From Mesorhabditis belari (taxonomy: Eukaryota; Nematoda; Chromadorea; Rhabditida; Rhabditidae), in NCBI GenBank assembly GCA_958450365.1, contig CAUEEP010000740.1, positions 549,501 through 613,500 of the forward strand: a stretch of DNA of 64,000 bases, given 5' to 3'. The notes under the pieces are model-generated. The model was not told the DNA's origin, did no database searches, and saw only the letters and a program-made list of their open reading frames with translations. Positions 45,560 to 58,155 of this stretch are shown here, piece by piece; the stretch's first letter is position 1; every line of letters begins with the position of its first letter. Made by a program: the position numbers and the translations under genes.

Positions 45560-45708
45560 ATTCGTAGTTACTGTATTTTTTTAACAAAACTTTATTAACT
45601 TTTTATAAACAGAATAAAGATAGTACTAACCGGTAACAATAAATTATGAAAATAAATTCTAGGCTCAAGAAAGACCTAGAGTGCAAATAGATTGGGCGTA
45701 GGCGCTCC

Positions 45709-48700
45709 TTAACGATTTCGCATCTTGCAACACATACTCCAGTTGACGAGACGCACATCATCTTCAGCGACCTAAAAAGCAATAAGTCAAGTTATCGTTT
45801 ATGCATGGTGAAATATGGTTTATAGCTTTTACCTTTACAACTGCATCATTATCATCAACAGATACAAGCGTTCCAACACACCCAGCTTCTTCACCATAAA
45901 TAATTCGCGTCTTAAAATTTGTGTAATTACGAAGTTAAATCCAGAATAGGTTACCTGTTCTCCTTGTTGTGGGCGAATTGGGTTAAGTTGTTCGTAGTAG
46001 GCGCGTACTTCTCTCTCAATATCAGACAACCAAAGAATACAATACTCCTGAAACACTTGTGTATGGGAAGGGATAATAAATTTTACCTCGTGAACACTAT
46101 TAACAACTCCATTCATTCCACGAACATCTTCATCTTCATGCGAATTCTTAATTTGCACGACAAGACCTTCTTCGAGCCACTCGCCGCCGTCCAAGTAATT
46201 TTGTGCTAAAATCTTGCATTACAACGCTAAAAACATGGTCTTACGAATTGCATTGTCGTAATCGTTGCTTGAGTATGGAGTTGGAGCCGAATAATAGTTG
46301 CTTGGCGACATCGGTGTGGTGTAATTGTAATTGCTTGCCGGAGCATCGTAAGTTGCCGGCGTCAATGGGTTCATGCTTCCAGGAGTTGGTGCGGAGTACA
46401 TGGGCGAGGCTGGGGATTCATACTCCATTTCGCGAGGCTCGTGTTGCTCTTCGTCTTCAGATGAATCAGGAGATTCTAAAATAAACCAATAAATCAATGA
46501 AATCATTACGACCATTTCCTTAGTTCCAATGGTTTAATAACTCACCACTACTATGCCGATCGCTACGAGCTGGTGTTTGCCCTCCGTAGGCTGGTGTCCG
46601 TCCACCCGTTGCTAAAATACATTTGGGTTCAAAAACAGGGAATAAACACACATTCATATCCAGGTGTTCTGCTTCCACTTTCATATGCCGGTGTGCGCGC
46701 TGCCTAAATTTATTAACATTAAAAATAATAAACACAAATTACCTCTCCCCCGTAATGCGGAGTACGGCCACCAATATCATAAGCTGGAGTACGTCCACCT
46801 ATTCAAAAATTTTTGTAAAGTCTATGAAAAGTCAAACCTTCATATCCTGGAGTACGGCCACCATCTCCGTAAGCGGGAGTTTGAGCTCCGTAATGTGGAG
46901 TGCGGCCACCATCACCTGCTGCGGGAGTTTGAGCTCCGTACATAGGAGTTTTGCTTCCTAAAATTCGAAAGCAGTTCAAAAGCTCCACGAAAATTAAATT
47001 CAACCTGCATATGCGGGAGTTTTGCCAAAACCAGCAGTAGGACCTGAAATTTATCTGTTAGTAAAAAGTAAACAAAAAAGAATCTATTGATTAGCCTTTG
47101 ATTGATTGTTATTAATAATAATATTAATAACAGTGTCATAAATAAGTACGGACCAGCTGGTGTTCGCATGTACTCGCTGATACCACGAGGAGCACCACCG
47201 GGGGTCCCATCCCCAACAACTTGGATACGTGAGCGATCAACCGAAATCGTCTAAACAAGCGTCTATGCAAGTACTAATTAATTAGTAACCTTGCATGTTG
47301 TGTGGAGTTCAACTCGAGCAGTTTGTTCTGTTGCATCCTTGACAATACCGTGATATCTATAAAAATTGAGTAAATGAATACCCTATAACAAAGTCTCACC
47401 CTTTGAGCGGACCTTGAGTGATCCGGACGCTCTTGCCGATAATTGCAGCATCACGTCTGACCCGGGAATTTCCTTGTCCACCAAGCATGCCTATAAGATT
47501 TTTCGTAGGTGACAAATAAATCCTATTTGTTACCCATTGTAGGCGTTCTTGCGGCGTTTGATGGAGTGTTTGCTTTTGGTGTGGCAGCGCCCATGTGTCT
47601 TGGAGAAGCAAGGAAACCAAGACGATTCAATGTTGGTCCATCTCCTAATTATAGAAAGTACTGTAACAACAATATTAAACTCACCTCTTCGTTCATTTTT
47701 CGCTCCTTGAAGAGTCAAGTGCTTAGGTCGGCAGACAAATATTCCTCCATTCTCGGTGAACTTTCTTGAGTAGATAAATGCAAAGCTCCGGAAGAGATGT
47801 TTGATTTCACCCGTCAATTCTTCTTCTCCGGCTTTTTTCACCTAAAAATGGGTAACAATTTGCAAGCTTAACACTAACATGATAAGGTCCGTCGATAACT
47901 CTGATCATATCCTTGACTTGGACGCTGTTTCCAGTCGAGTCCAAAGCTTGTGCAAACTTGTCTTCTTTTTTCCCCATAATGGCCAGTGGTTTCAGCCGAA
48001 CCAACTAAAGCATCGTATAAAAAAGTCTAGCAAAATCTCTCACCTTTCCATACATATTGAGAATCTCCAAAGTTTCCCTTTCCAGTCGCACAATCATTCC
48101 CACGGTTTCACGATCAATTTGTACGAGGTCCTAAAACATTTAGATATAATTTATCAACAATGGAAACATACATGGAACTGATATTTTCCAAGTGAATCCA
48201 CCCCCGATGAAATTTGAGCACACAGTTGAACGTCTCTAGGGCGACATTTGATTTCATCGTTCGTTAAATCGGAGAAGATAACCACTTCATTCAGTTCCGT
48301 TTTCACAATCAGTCCAGTATCTCCCTCATACCTTAAATTTATTGTAAAAAATCTAGACATAAAATCCTACTTTCCATCAATGATTTTCACATGATCACCA
48401 GGTTTGAAATGTTTGCGAAGTTCAACGGCCTTGAGTGTGATAACCTCCTGAATTGAGAATAAAATCAATTCATAACAGAAATAATACGTTCAAATCCTCA
48501 TGGTCGGGCATAATGTGGACTTGATCTCCATCAACAGTGAGAACTTTACCACGCAAATTGACAAGTTCACCTTCAGCCACCTAAAATTTACTTACCCCCA
48601 AAAACTCTCACTAAATTACCTCAACAATATCTCCAGGAGCGAACTTGGTTGTTGATCCTTTAATTGACGTTTTCTCCACTAAATATCAAATAACTACAGT

Positions 48701-50527
48701 AGTTCATAAAAACAAACAATCGCGTTTCAAATCATCGGACGTTTCTTGGAACTTTTCAAGTTCTGTAAGTGATGGCTTCACTCCTTCATCAATCTAGATT
48801 TTCTGCATGTAAAACATTGGTAACAGAAACTCACAATTGCATTCAATGGAAACGCTTTGTAGAGAAACCCGCGTCGGTAATGATTTCCTTCAAAGATCGT
48901 AAAATCACCATCGTTTGTAACCTCGCCTCCAATTTCCCTAAAAGAACGGAATTCAATCATTTGATAACGCGACAAACTTGATTTTCTCTTGATTGAAGAG
49001 TTGTGGTCCTGGACGCCGTGTCTTTTTTAAAGCACGGTCGGCCTCCTGAAAGTTTGAAAATTGAAAGATGTACAAAAAAGAGTGGAACATACTGTTCGCA
49101 ACGCTCCTCGCATTCTGGTGTAATCGATTCGAGGTAGCAATTTTAGGTTCACTTTGTTTTGTGCAATGTCTACCCAGTCGACCTGAATAAGAATTATAAT
49201 TATTGAAATGACTTATTACCTGAGCCAGATCGTCCTTGTAAATCGTGCGCTTTAGTCGTACATAAGTCCCCGGTTTCAGTTGAGGTATATCCTTTACAAC
49301 ACGCAGAGAATCCACCATTTCTTTGATTGGCACCATCTATTAAATGAGAAAATCTTTCAGGTCAAATGAAAACTAAAATACCACAATGTTGAATGCATTT
49401 AGTGCGCCAATACTATCAATTGCTTGAGCCACGTGCGATTGTTTGAAAGCCTCAACGTAAAGCACTGAAATTTATTAGTCAAACTCCTTTTGAAAGGCTT
49501 CAACTTACTTCCCTTGAGACCTTCTTTGTAGATCACTGATTTGATTTGAAGCGGCTAAAATAAAAACATAAAATTAAAATTTAGATAACCAACTTGTTGG
49601 GTGGCCTCAAAAGCAAGCGCTTTTCGCATCAGCTGCATGCAAACAAGTTTTTCTTCGCCGATTCGACATTTCACAATCCAGAGATTTGGGTCTTTCGTTG
49701 ATGGTAGCAATCCATTTTGAGCAATGTCACCAGCTGCAATCAATACCAAAAACTACATTTGCTTTTCAAAAACTGACCATAGCTTGCATCATCATCGTAC
49801 TCAACAGCGGCACTTCTACCCTCATCGCGATAGCGGTTTTCATAATATTCGGCAATCTCTTCGGCCGACATATCCCTAAAATTTGTTTTCATTTTAGCAT
49901 CAACTATGGCAGTACTTGAACATATTTCGCCGATCGTTTTCCTTGATTCTTGCCGCGTCAAGTTCCCTCATGGTTTTTTCGGCTTCTTCTCGCTCCTACA
50001 AAAAAAATCAGTTTCAAACAAAATAAAAAAGTTATAACCGTTCGGTCCAAGCCTCCAATGTCATCGTCAGAATAGTCGTCCTCTTCAGCGTCTTCATCAT
50101 CTACCTTAAATAAAACATTACACTAGAAAAATGGGATCAAAAACTTACATCGACATCGTGAAGGATAAAATCCGAACCACGAGGCTTTTTTCTTCTCTAA
50201 AAAGACACGATAAATTTTATATTCTCTTCTACAAAAACCTTTTTGCCCTTCTTCTGTTTGGCCGATGAGTCATCTGAATCTTCTTCCTCCTCCTCCTCTT
50301 CTTCGTCTTCCTCTTCATCATCGGAAGCTATCTAAACACAAAGGTTAAGAGTTTCTTATAATAGGTTTTAAAATCCTAAAGTTAAAAATTACCCTTCGCT
50401 TGCGATTCTTCTTCTTTGGCCCGTCGTCAACCTCCGAATCATGATCACTTCCCTCATCGTTTCTGCCTTGGGGCTCGTCGTCCTCGGAATTCTTTTGCAC
50501 CTCGTCATCCGAATCGTCAGAAGACAT
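45709..50527 (-). CDS. spt-5: Transcription elongation factor SPT5 (DSIF large subunit)
   Basis: About thirty short exons give more than 1,100 residues. The start is [20 protein letters not shown], an acidic N-terminus with long Asp/Glu runs. It is followed by the NGN domain (exons at about 49735-49380, [20 protein letters not shown]), which pairs with SPT4. Several KOW domains follow ([80 protein letters not shown]). The C-terminal repeat region (about 47170-46540) holds many GGRTPx[10 protein letters not shown] units, the P-TEFb phosphorylation target, then an S/P/Y-rich stretch ([14 protein letters not shown]) and a last KOW ending CKMRNR. DSIF binds RNA polymerase II and controls pausing and elongation. 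The ATG directly follows a TTTAG acceptor, a trans-splice signature. I found no frameshift. Confidence 0.95.
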
Positions 50528-51003
50528 CTAAAGGAAACATTAAAATTGTTGAAATACCATCAAACAAAGATAAAAAAGTAATAAATTGGAGCTTAAAAAT
50601 ATGGAAGGATGAAAACAGTAACCTCTGCGACGACAAATGGAAGGAAAGCATGCGAAAGGGGAGGAGGGACAAGTCTTTTTGAAACATCGTATGAAAAACG
50701 TCGTAGAGCGAGTGTAAAGAGTATGCATGTGTATTTGCTTGGCTTTATACTATTTAACAAGGCTTTTTCTTCAAAGCTTTCTGCTTCACTGGAAAAGTTG
50801 AACAACTTGAAGATAAAAATTGTAGCATTTTTGCAGGAAACATTCATTTTTCATGTCCATCACTAGTGTTTTGGATAGCAAATTACATAGTCTGCTGTAA
50901 GTTAAAGCTGGCCTTTATGTCTCTTTTTGCAGATTCAACGTTTTTTTGTTATCTTTAACTTTAATTAATTTCAAGTTTACTTAATTGCAACTTTTTACAG
51001 AAA
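50528..51003. promoter_or_regulatory. Divergent promoter region spt-5 / metaxin-2
   Basis: These 476 bp separate the divergent starts of spt-5 (-) and metaxin-2 (+) and should carry the promoters of both. T-rich tracts precede each trans-splice acceptor. I see no specific binding motif. Confidence 0.5.
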
Positions 51004-51932
51004 ATGGCAACGACAAGCTCCTCTTCAACTCCACATCGACATTTGGTTAGTTGTTTCATTACATTTTGTTAAGGTTAGCTATAGTTATTGTTAGTGTAAA
51101 CTTTTTTGCTTAATGAATTTAAGAATCGGTTTGTATTTATTATCGTTTTATGGATTTCCAACTTTAGATTAGCGATTTGGTTGCTTCAACTCTCTCAATG
51201 AATGCGGACAGTGAATGGATCGATGCTCTTCTTTTCACACCATTTCTCACTGAGCAAGCTTTATTGTACGAGTATGCCGATTGTCTTGCTGCGCAAACGT
51301 TCTTTCGAATGGCCGGACTTCCGTATCAGCTTCGACAACGACCAAATGTGGATTTCATCTCGCCCACCGGGAAAGTACCATTTTTGAAGCTCAACAACGT
51401 TCTTGTGGCTGAATTCACTGGAATTGTCGATTTTGTTGCTCAGAAGGGAGTGAAACTTTCAGCTCATTTAACCGAGGTTCAATTAGCTGAAATGATGGCA
51501 CATATGTCGATGATCGATCTTCTTCTACGGAATATTGAGATCTACGTTGTTTGGCGACATGACGAAACTTTTTCCAAGATCACCTCATCTCGAGTCGCGT
51601 CAGTGTTCCATTGGCCTCTCACAGTCATTTTGCCAAGATTGAAACGACGAGAGATGATTGGATATTTGGATGATCAAGATTGGGCAACAAAGTCTATGGA
51701 TGAAGTGCTAGAAGCGGCTGATCGTGCCTTCCGATCACTCTCTTCTCAGCTTGGTTCTTGTGAATTTTTGATGGGCGACAAGCCAACAGAAGCGGATGCT
51801 TTGCTCTTTGGGCACCTGTATTCGATCATGACCACACAACTTCCATGCCACGATTTGCAGAACTTACTCAAGAAATATAACAATCTTTTGGATTTTACTA
51901 CCCGTGTTGAACGTGAATTTTTCAAGCGTTAA
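51004..51932 (+). CDS. mtx-2: Metaxin-2 (mitochondrial outer-membrane import/assembly)
   Basis: Two exons (51004-51045, 51168-51932), phase 0, give 268 residues, close to the 263 of human metaxin-2. The GST-N-like part shows ADCLAAQTFFRMAGLPYQLR, the SPTGKVPFLKLNN thioredoxin-fold motif and VAEFTGIVDFVAQKG. The GST-C-like part contains GYLDDQDWATKSMDEVLEAA, LSSQLGSCEFLMGDKPTEAD and ALLFGHLYSIM. Metaxins act in the SAM complex for beta-barrel insertion and link mitochondria to motors in nematodes. TTTTTACAG stands three bases before the ATG, suggesting trans-splicing. An AATAAA at 51992 lies 122 bp before the next start, consistent with an operon with the RCC1 gene. Confidence 0.95.
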
Positions 51933-51991
51933 TGTTATATTTGTTTTTATCTTTATTTTATTGTGCGATGTATTTAGGTTAGTGTAGTTTA

Positions 51992-51997
51992 AATAAA
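51992..51997 (+). terminator. Polyadenylation signal of metaxin-2
   Basis: AATAAA 60 bases after the stop codon, followed by T-rich sequence and the next gene's acceptor region (about 52080-52100). Confidence 0.6.
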
Positions 51998-52113
51998 AAT
52001 TCAGGTAGATTCTTAATGTTCACCTAAAGGAATGGATGCAGCCCACTCAAGTCAAGGTGGTTTTGCTTTTATTTAATAGTTTAATAGCTACTAACTAGAT
52101 TCATCGAACAAGA

Positions 52114-55100
52114 ATGAAACGCCAAAGAAAACGGGGTTCGATTCGATTGTGCGACGGTATGAAAGAAGCACTGAACGAAATCGAGACAACACCGATTTCG
52201 AGCTCAGGTTGCAAGACAATAAAAAGACAAAAAGTAATGCCTCAATCACTTTAGTGCTTGGTTAGTTGCACATCCAGAAGTTGCGTCACCAATTGGTCCT
52301 TTACTGAAACATTCTTTTTGGAGAAGTGCCTTCGTTATTGCACAAAGGTACAAGATTCAAAGAATAGATATTCCAACTCACCTATATTCAGAAGTAACTC
52401 AAATCAACTTGAATTTGTAACCTTTTTGCTTAACAACGAATCACAGCTGAGAGAAGGAGGCACCGATGATGACGCAGGAAGGGTGCTGATATTATCAAGA
52501 ACAAGATAAACAAAGTATTTCAGATAATTAGTATGCTACTTGCCTTAAAATGGGAACATCTTGATTCAAAAATTGTTGACAAACTCTTTTATCTTCTTGC
52601 TGGATGGCCAAAGACTTCATCGAAACACTGGGCCTGTCTACAACTTGCACAAACATTCGGACAAAAGTGAGAATATTTCGAGAGAAAACGTCTCAACCAA
52701 TTTCAGTTATCCATCAGCATCGACGGTGCTTTTTCTCGTCTCTTCAACATATTTACTTTCTCCACATGGACTTGGCTTGGTAATTGGCAAAATTAACATT
52801 AAATAGAAGTTATGAATTTAAATTTAAATTCCAGGGTCTCCCCCTTCTAAAAGGTTGCTCATGTGCGGGGAGCGCAAATTGGAGTATTTTCATGGATGAA
52901 ACGGGTAAATTGACGATTTTTGGTTTCTTTGGAAGTCAACAAAAACCACGAGTGCTCGATGCAGGAGGTAGGATGAAAAGAAAAAGGAAAGGGAAGAACA
53001 AAAATTTAGAATTATCCCTAAAAAGGTCATCTGATGACAGCAAGAGGGATAATGAGGCAAAGAAGTCCCCTCCACCACCGCCACCCGTAAAAACATTTCG
53101 TCTACCAAAAGGAAAACCATTTGCAGGTAAAAACACTAAAAGATATGACTACAGTAGTTTTCGAAAGTTGAACACAAGTATTCAGTTGTACAAATAAAGA
53201 CAAAACTTGAATTCCAGTGAGCTGTGGTGCGGTGCATTGTCTAATCGTTTCCACAGATCGACTTCTTTATTCTTTCGGTCAAAACACATATGGGCAATGT
53301 GGAGTTGGAGACGATCAAAAACACGAAACACCAACTGTTTGTTGTAAAAGAAATGATGAAAGCTTTCTTTCAGGTAATCTCAGGTGATTGGGGATCGATA
53401 ATCTCTTTGTCCGCGGGTCAATATCATTCAGGAATTGTGCTCAATGATGGAAGTGTTTATACATGGGGTAACTGATAGCATTTAAAAGTTTTATAGAATG
53501 TTACAGGCTGGGGAATGTACGGACAATTGGGATTGGGTGAAAGAAGAGGAGGAACCGACGCTTGGACACCGACATTTGTCCCCGATTTACCGTTAGTTGA
53601 TTATGAATTGATTAAATAGTGCAAAATATTGGGTTGATGGAAAAGTCCTTTCCGATTTTTTCGGAGAGTACCTTAAATTTGTCCAATTTTGACGTTTTAT
53701 AGCTCATCCTAAAGCTGAATTCAAGACGGATCGATTGGTAAAAACCATTTTGAGATATCTCTTTTTTTAAAAGTTTTTACAGCTATTTTAGTAAAGGGGG
53801 GCAGAGCCAAAAAATGGCTGTTTTCCGTGCAGAAACCTAGGCTAAAAACATGTGCGAACTTTGGCTGGACAACTTTTTTCCATCAACCCAATAGAAACAA
53901 ATCTGTTCATAGTAATAAATCTGTAATCTATCGTACTTAATTTATTGATTGATTTGATTAGATGAAAAAATTTAGCGAGAAAATGAAAGCAATCTCTTGT
54001 GGACGGGCGCATTCAGTGCTTCTTGGTGAGTCGGGATCAATCTACACAACTGGTTGTGGACTCTTTGGACAACTTGGGACACTCGTTGACATCAGGAAGA
54101 GATTTACATTCACGGTCAGTTTCCTTTTTCTTATCAATCAAATTATACATTAATTTAAGATCTCATAGCAAATTTCTGTTATCATTCAAATTCCAGAAGC
54201 TTTCCTTATCCCCTCCTGGCATTGAAAGGGAAATCCGAGTGCGAACGATGGCCACAAAATACTATCATACAGTCGCTATCACTGAAGACAATCAAGTATT
54301 TGAATGGGGCAAAAATCCACATGATTTAAAGGTTCTAGAAATATCAAAATGTTTCGAATTCAACATTTTCAGATGAAAATGTTTGTGATGAAACGCTTGC
54401 GGAATGCTCAAGCAGCAAAGGGAGAAAACGGGGCAAAGATTCCACCGCATAACCCCGATATTCCAAAGGATTTTCTTGGTGTTTTCAAGGTAAAAAGTTT
54501 ATGTAGAAATAAATCGATGAAAGAATTTGATTCAGGTAAAACATGAAATTGATGCCGATATCGTTGACGTCTCAACGGGGCTCTCCCATTCGGCGCTTCT
54601 CACCAATAAACAGCATATTTACACGTGGGGAAAGGTTGGTTCAAAGTGGAGGAGTTTTGCAGTATTAGTTTACAAGTCCAAGAATCGACTGATTATGAAA
54701 AACTTGCCCATTTCAGTCACTCGATCACCAACTCGGGCATGGGAACAAATTGGAGAGAAATGAGCCACAAAAAGTTGTTGACGAAAATGCTTGGATTGAT
54801 GTGCAATGTGGTGGGGGAATATTGTTGAAACTCGTTGCTTAGACAGTTGAAACTTGAAGGCAAATTTGTTATGCTTTACTTGAAAACTTGAATTCCTTTT
54901 TTTCAGGTGGTCATTTCACATTGGGCGTCTCAGAGAGTGGACACGCTCATTCATGGGGAAGAAACGATTTCTCCCAATGTGGCGTTAGTATTTAAAACTT
55001 TATTACTATTTATATTTACAAATTTATTATTATTACTTTAAAAAAAAGATTCCCCTGACCTATTTCTAAGCAAAGACAATCCCGATTTACAGGTGATCAG

Positions 55101-57401
55101 CGAGAAAATCCCGCAATCGCCGCGAAAGTTCATCTTCAAAGCAAAGGGTGACGTGAAAAAGTAAGATAATCAAATATTCTAATCAATCAAGATTTTAGAG
55201 ATTATATAATTGATAATAGCTGAAAGATTTTCTAGATGTGTCCATCTACCCGACGAGAGTTCATATGTTTCAAAACCACAAGTGATCTCATCGATTTTGC
55301 TCGAGATTCCCGCGAAGAAAGGTTCAGAAAACGAGAAATATATATGTCGTAGCCGATTATGAATGAAATTTTTTGTTAAATCTTTCTAGTAGAGCAACCC
55401 TTTAATGTATGAGGACAATATTATATCATCCTGTAGCGAATTAAATTCTGCGTCGATTGGTACCAAATTTGTGAGTTTAGGGTTCAAAAATTACCGGCTG
55501 CTAATCCTCAACGTTTCAGCTTGCAAAATCGGCGGGACCCTCGTAAAGCCGATTATGAATGAGTAAAGGGTCAACCATCAAGTATTTGAGTATCATTCGG
55601 CGAATTAATAATTATGTTAAATTTTTTAAATTAGAAAGATTTGATAAAAAGAAAAAAAATTAGAGCAAAAAAAACTGTTTGTTCAAGAGGAAACTTTGAG
55701 GCCCCATAATTTTTTTTTTCTTTTTATCAAATCTTTCTAATTTTAAAAATTTAACATAATTATTAATGATTCTGCGTTGAATGATACTAAATACTTGATG
55801 GTTGGACGCGTCCGGACCCGCTCATTCATAATCGGCTGAAATTCATAATCGGCTACGACATATATAATCAAAGAAATTTTAGAAAACGTTGAAGAAAAGT
55901 TGACGCCGAGTGAAGTGGTTGAAAGGATCCGAACAGCCGATACACGGTGTCTTCGAGTGGCGAGCTCGATTCTTGATAAATATTGTTCGTCTTGGAATAC
56001 AGTACTTATTAAATCTCGACAGTTCCTAAATAATGCCCCAGGGAAAGCTACTGTAACTCGCTAGTAAGAAATGCCTCCTTTCAAGCAACTCATTGACATG
56101 ATTTTCAAGCGGTGAAGACTAGGCAGGGTATATCTACAATACTGTTCAGGTTCACTGGGCACTGCACCTTTTCTTAAGCGTATTTTTTAGTCACCACACT
56201 CATTTATATATCATTTTCAATTCGAATTTTTAGATCAAGATCTCCCCTCACTCGCGGCGGCTTTCGTTCACATGTTGGGCGGGAATTTGTGGAGTGCGGT
56301 GAACACAGTGAAACGGGTGATCGATAATAGAAATGGAGTGATGGTTTGTTGTAAATATGATCAATGTTATTCAATTCTTAGACTGATCAAGATATTGGTT
56401 ACATGTCCGGAGTGTTATGGGAGGGAATTCTTGGAGGAGACGGTCCCTCAACCACACTTTTACAGCATGCACTTCTTCATCTGCCAAAGCCAACCGACGA
56501 AGAAATTCAAGAGAAATTGAGGTTTCAATCTAAAATTAGGCAAATTTCTGTAAAGTTAGACAATTCTTGAAGTTACTGTAGCCACTTCGAGGGAAGAGTT
56601 CACTCTGTAAATGCCCGCCACTTGACGGAGAATCCAAAAGTGGCTGTTAGTTGTAGAATTCTAAATTCCTGTCTGGGAGATTATGCCAAGAAAAAAGAGA
56701 TCTAATTTTATTATTATCTATTCTTATCATTATCCATTACCATTATTATCGAATTAAAGTCGCAATTCACTCAATTTCGTAGACAAATTTGGCCGAGCGC
56801 CTGGTCGAACACCGAGACGCAAAACGGATTGACAGGGATGGAGAAAGCGAAAATGCTCTCAAAATGGACCCCATCATCGTCTCAATTGACAACGAATGTA
56901 CACGTGAGTCTCGGGGAAACATTTTGATATGATCATTTTATCAAAATTTTAGATCTCGGGCTCATCGATTTCCCCAAAAACGGCAAAAGTTCGCGTGTGG
57001 GCCGCGTGCGGGCACACTGAGGCGCCATCGGAAAGTACACATGTAAGGGATGGGAAATCTTTCTGTCCTTTGTTCATCTCTCTTTTTATAAGTCGTCCCT
57101 GTACAACTCATAGGCTTATAGTTAAAGCTGGTATTATGAAATGTGCCAACAGTACTGGAATTGACACTACATAGTACTGCAAAGTACTGTTAAGTCAAAT
57201 CTATGGAGATGGTCTTAAGGAGTATTTGGGAGCTTTGCTAGAATATAGCTTTTAAACCTTTCAAAAATTCAAACTATATAAATTACATAAATAAAAAAAC
57301 AACTTAGAATATCGTTTCAGTGTGGGGAATGCATTCGTGAATGGTTGGAGATTGTGAAAGGGAATCAAGGAGAGACAATCAACAATCATTGCACCGCATA
57401 A
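52114..57401 (+). CDS. glo-4: GLO-4/claret-like RCC1-repeat protein
   Basis: About twenty exons end at the TAA at 57399-57401. The N-terminal part (KHSFWRSAFVIAQR, KIVDKLFYLLAGWPKTSSKH) precedes beta-propeller RCC1 repeats: YSFGQNTYGQCGVGDDQKHE, LSAGQYHSGIVLNDGSVYTW GMYGQLGLG, ISCGRAHSVLLGESGSIYTT, VSTGLSHSALLTNKQHIYTW, LGHGNKLERNEPQ, GHFTLGVSESGHAHSWGRND. A long conserved tail follows (HLPDESSYVSKPQVISSILL; LPSLAAAFVHMLGGNLWSAV; SGVLWEGILGGDG) and the end is CGECIREWLEIVKGNQG. GLO-4 acts with the Rab GLO-1 in gut-granule (lysosome-related organelle) biogenesis. The first exon is uncertain (the best in-phase link uses a GTGCGA donor after 52150), as are the joins near 54980, 56000 and 56630. 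Introns hold a MITE and a foldback element. It lies 181 bp after metaxin-2 on the same strand. Confidence 0.8.
53629..53891. mobile_element. MITE with TTGGGTTGATGGAAAA ends, complete copy
   Basis: A 263-bp element with inverted ends TTGGGTTGATGGAAAA and TTTTTTCCATCAACCCAA and a TA on both sides (53627-53628, 53892-53893). It has no ORF. The ends resemble those of the outer element at 13795, pointing to the mariner superfamily. It lies in an intron of the RCC1 gene; a truncated copy is at 17199. Confidence 0.92.
55342..55867. mobile_element. Foldback element in an RCC1-gene intron, with nested arms
   Basis: Outer arms ATATATGTCGTAGCCGATTA (about 55344) and their inverse end near 55865; the AGCCGATTATGAATGA block also occurs inside in both orientations. 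A second palindrome (about 55572-55808) shares CATCAAGTATTTGAGTATCA-like arms and TTTTTATCAAATCTTTCTAA. Non-coding. Confidence 0.8.
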
Positions 57402-57455
57402 ATGGAATCAAGGAGAGACAATCAACAATCATCATTGCACCGCGTAAATGGAATC
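57356..57455 (+). repeat. Tandem duplication covering the 3' end of the RCC1 gene
   Basis: The last coding block plus stop (AGGAGAGACAATCAACAATC, CATTGCACCGCATAAATGGAATCA) is repeated once immediately downstream, with a CAT insertion and a CGTAAATGG instead of CATAAATGG. The second copy is beyond the stop codon and not translated. Confidence 0.8.
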
Positions 57456-58155
57456 ACCCTTATCCCTAGCTCTTTCAGTACCACTTTTAACTTGAATATT
57501 GTCAAATTTTGATCCACCATTCTAAGTTTCAGCATCGAACTCGTCCCAGATTCACATTCTTTCAGCTCTCAAATTTACTCCTTTACCACCTCAACCCCAG
57601 TTATCTCTTTTAAACGTTTTTCTTTTTTCCGTTTCCTTGGTCTCAAATTCATTTTCAAAGCAGCCAAAGCCAGAGATTTCAATCATTCTCTTTGCTCACC
57701 TCATTTCTGTACAAATCCGAAACACTTATCTGTATCAGCCTTTAATATTGCCTTCATATTTTCTAAACTTTCAATTCTCACCAAAGAAAATTCTCTATAA
57801 ATATTTTATTATCTAATAAAGAAAAAAAAACAAAAGTAAATTTTAGATAAAAAGAGATAAATATGATAACAGAGAAGATTTTAGACAAAAAAAATGGCAG
57901 TGTTTTTCAGATCAGATCATTCATTGATCCTTTTTTGGGTTTAGCATCGTTCTTGGATCTCACCTAAATTTTGGAATTTAGAATTTTATGGTTTATTTGA
58001 TATTTTGCTAGCTCTGTAATTAGTAGTGGCTCGTACGGTTTAAGATTTTGTTTGAAAAATCCAGAAACCATACGAGGTACTGGTTTTGGCTCTCAATTTC
58101 CTCATTGTTTCTTTTTATTTCGAATATCTCCGTTTAAGCGGCTTTTGAATTCTAA
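57402..58155. other. Convergent 3' region with polyadenylation signal
   Basis: Holds the 3' UTRs of the RCC1 gene (+, AATAAA at 57815) and of SPARC (-). No gene seen. Confidence 0.55.
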
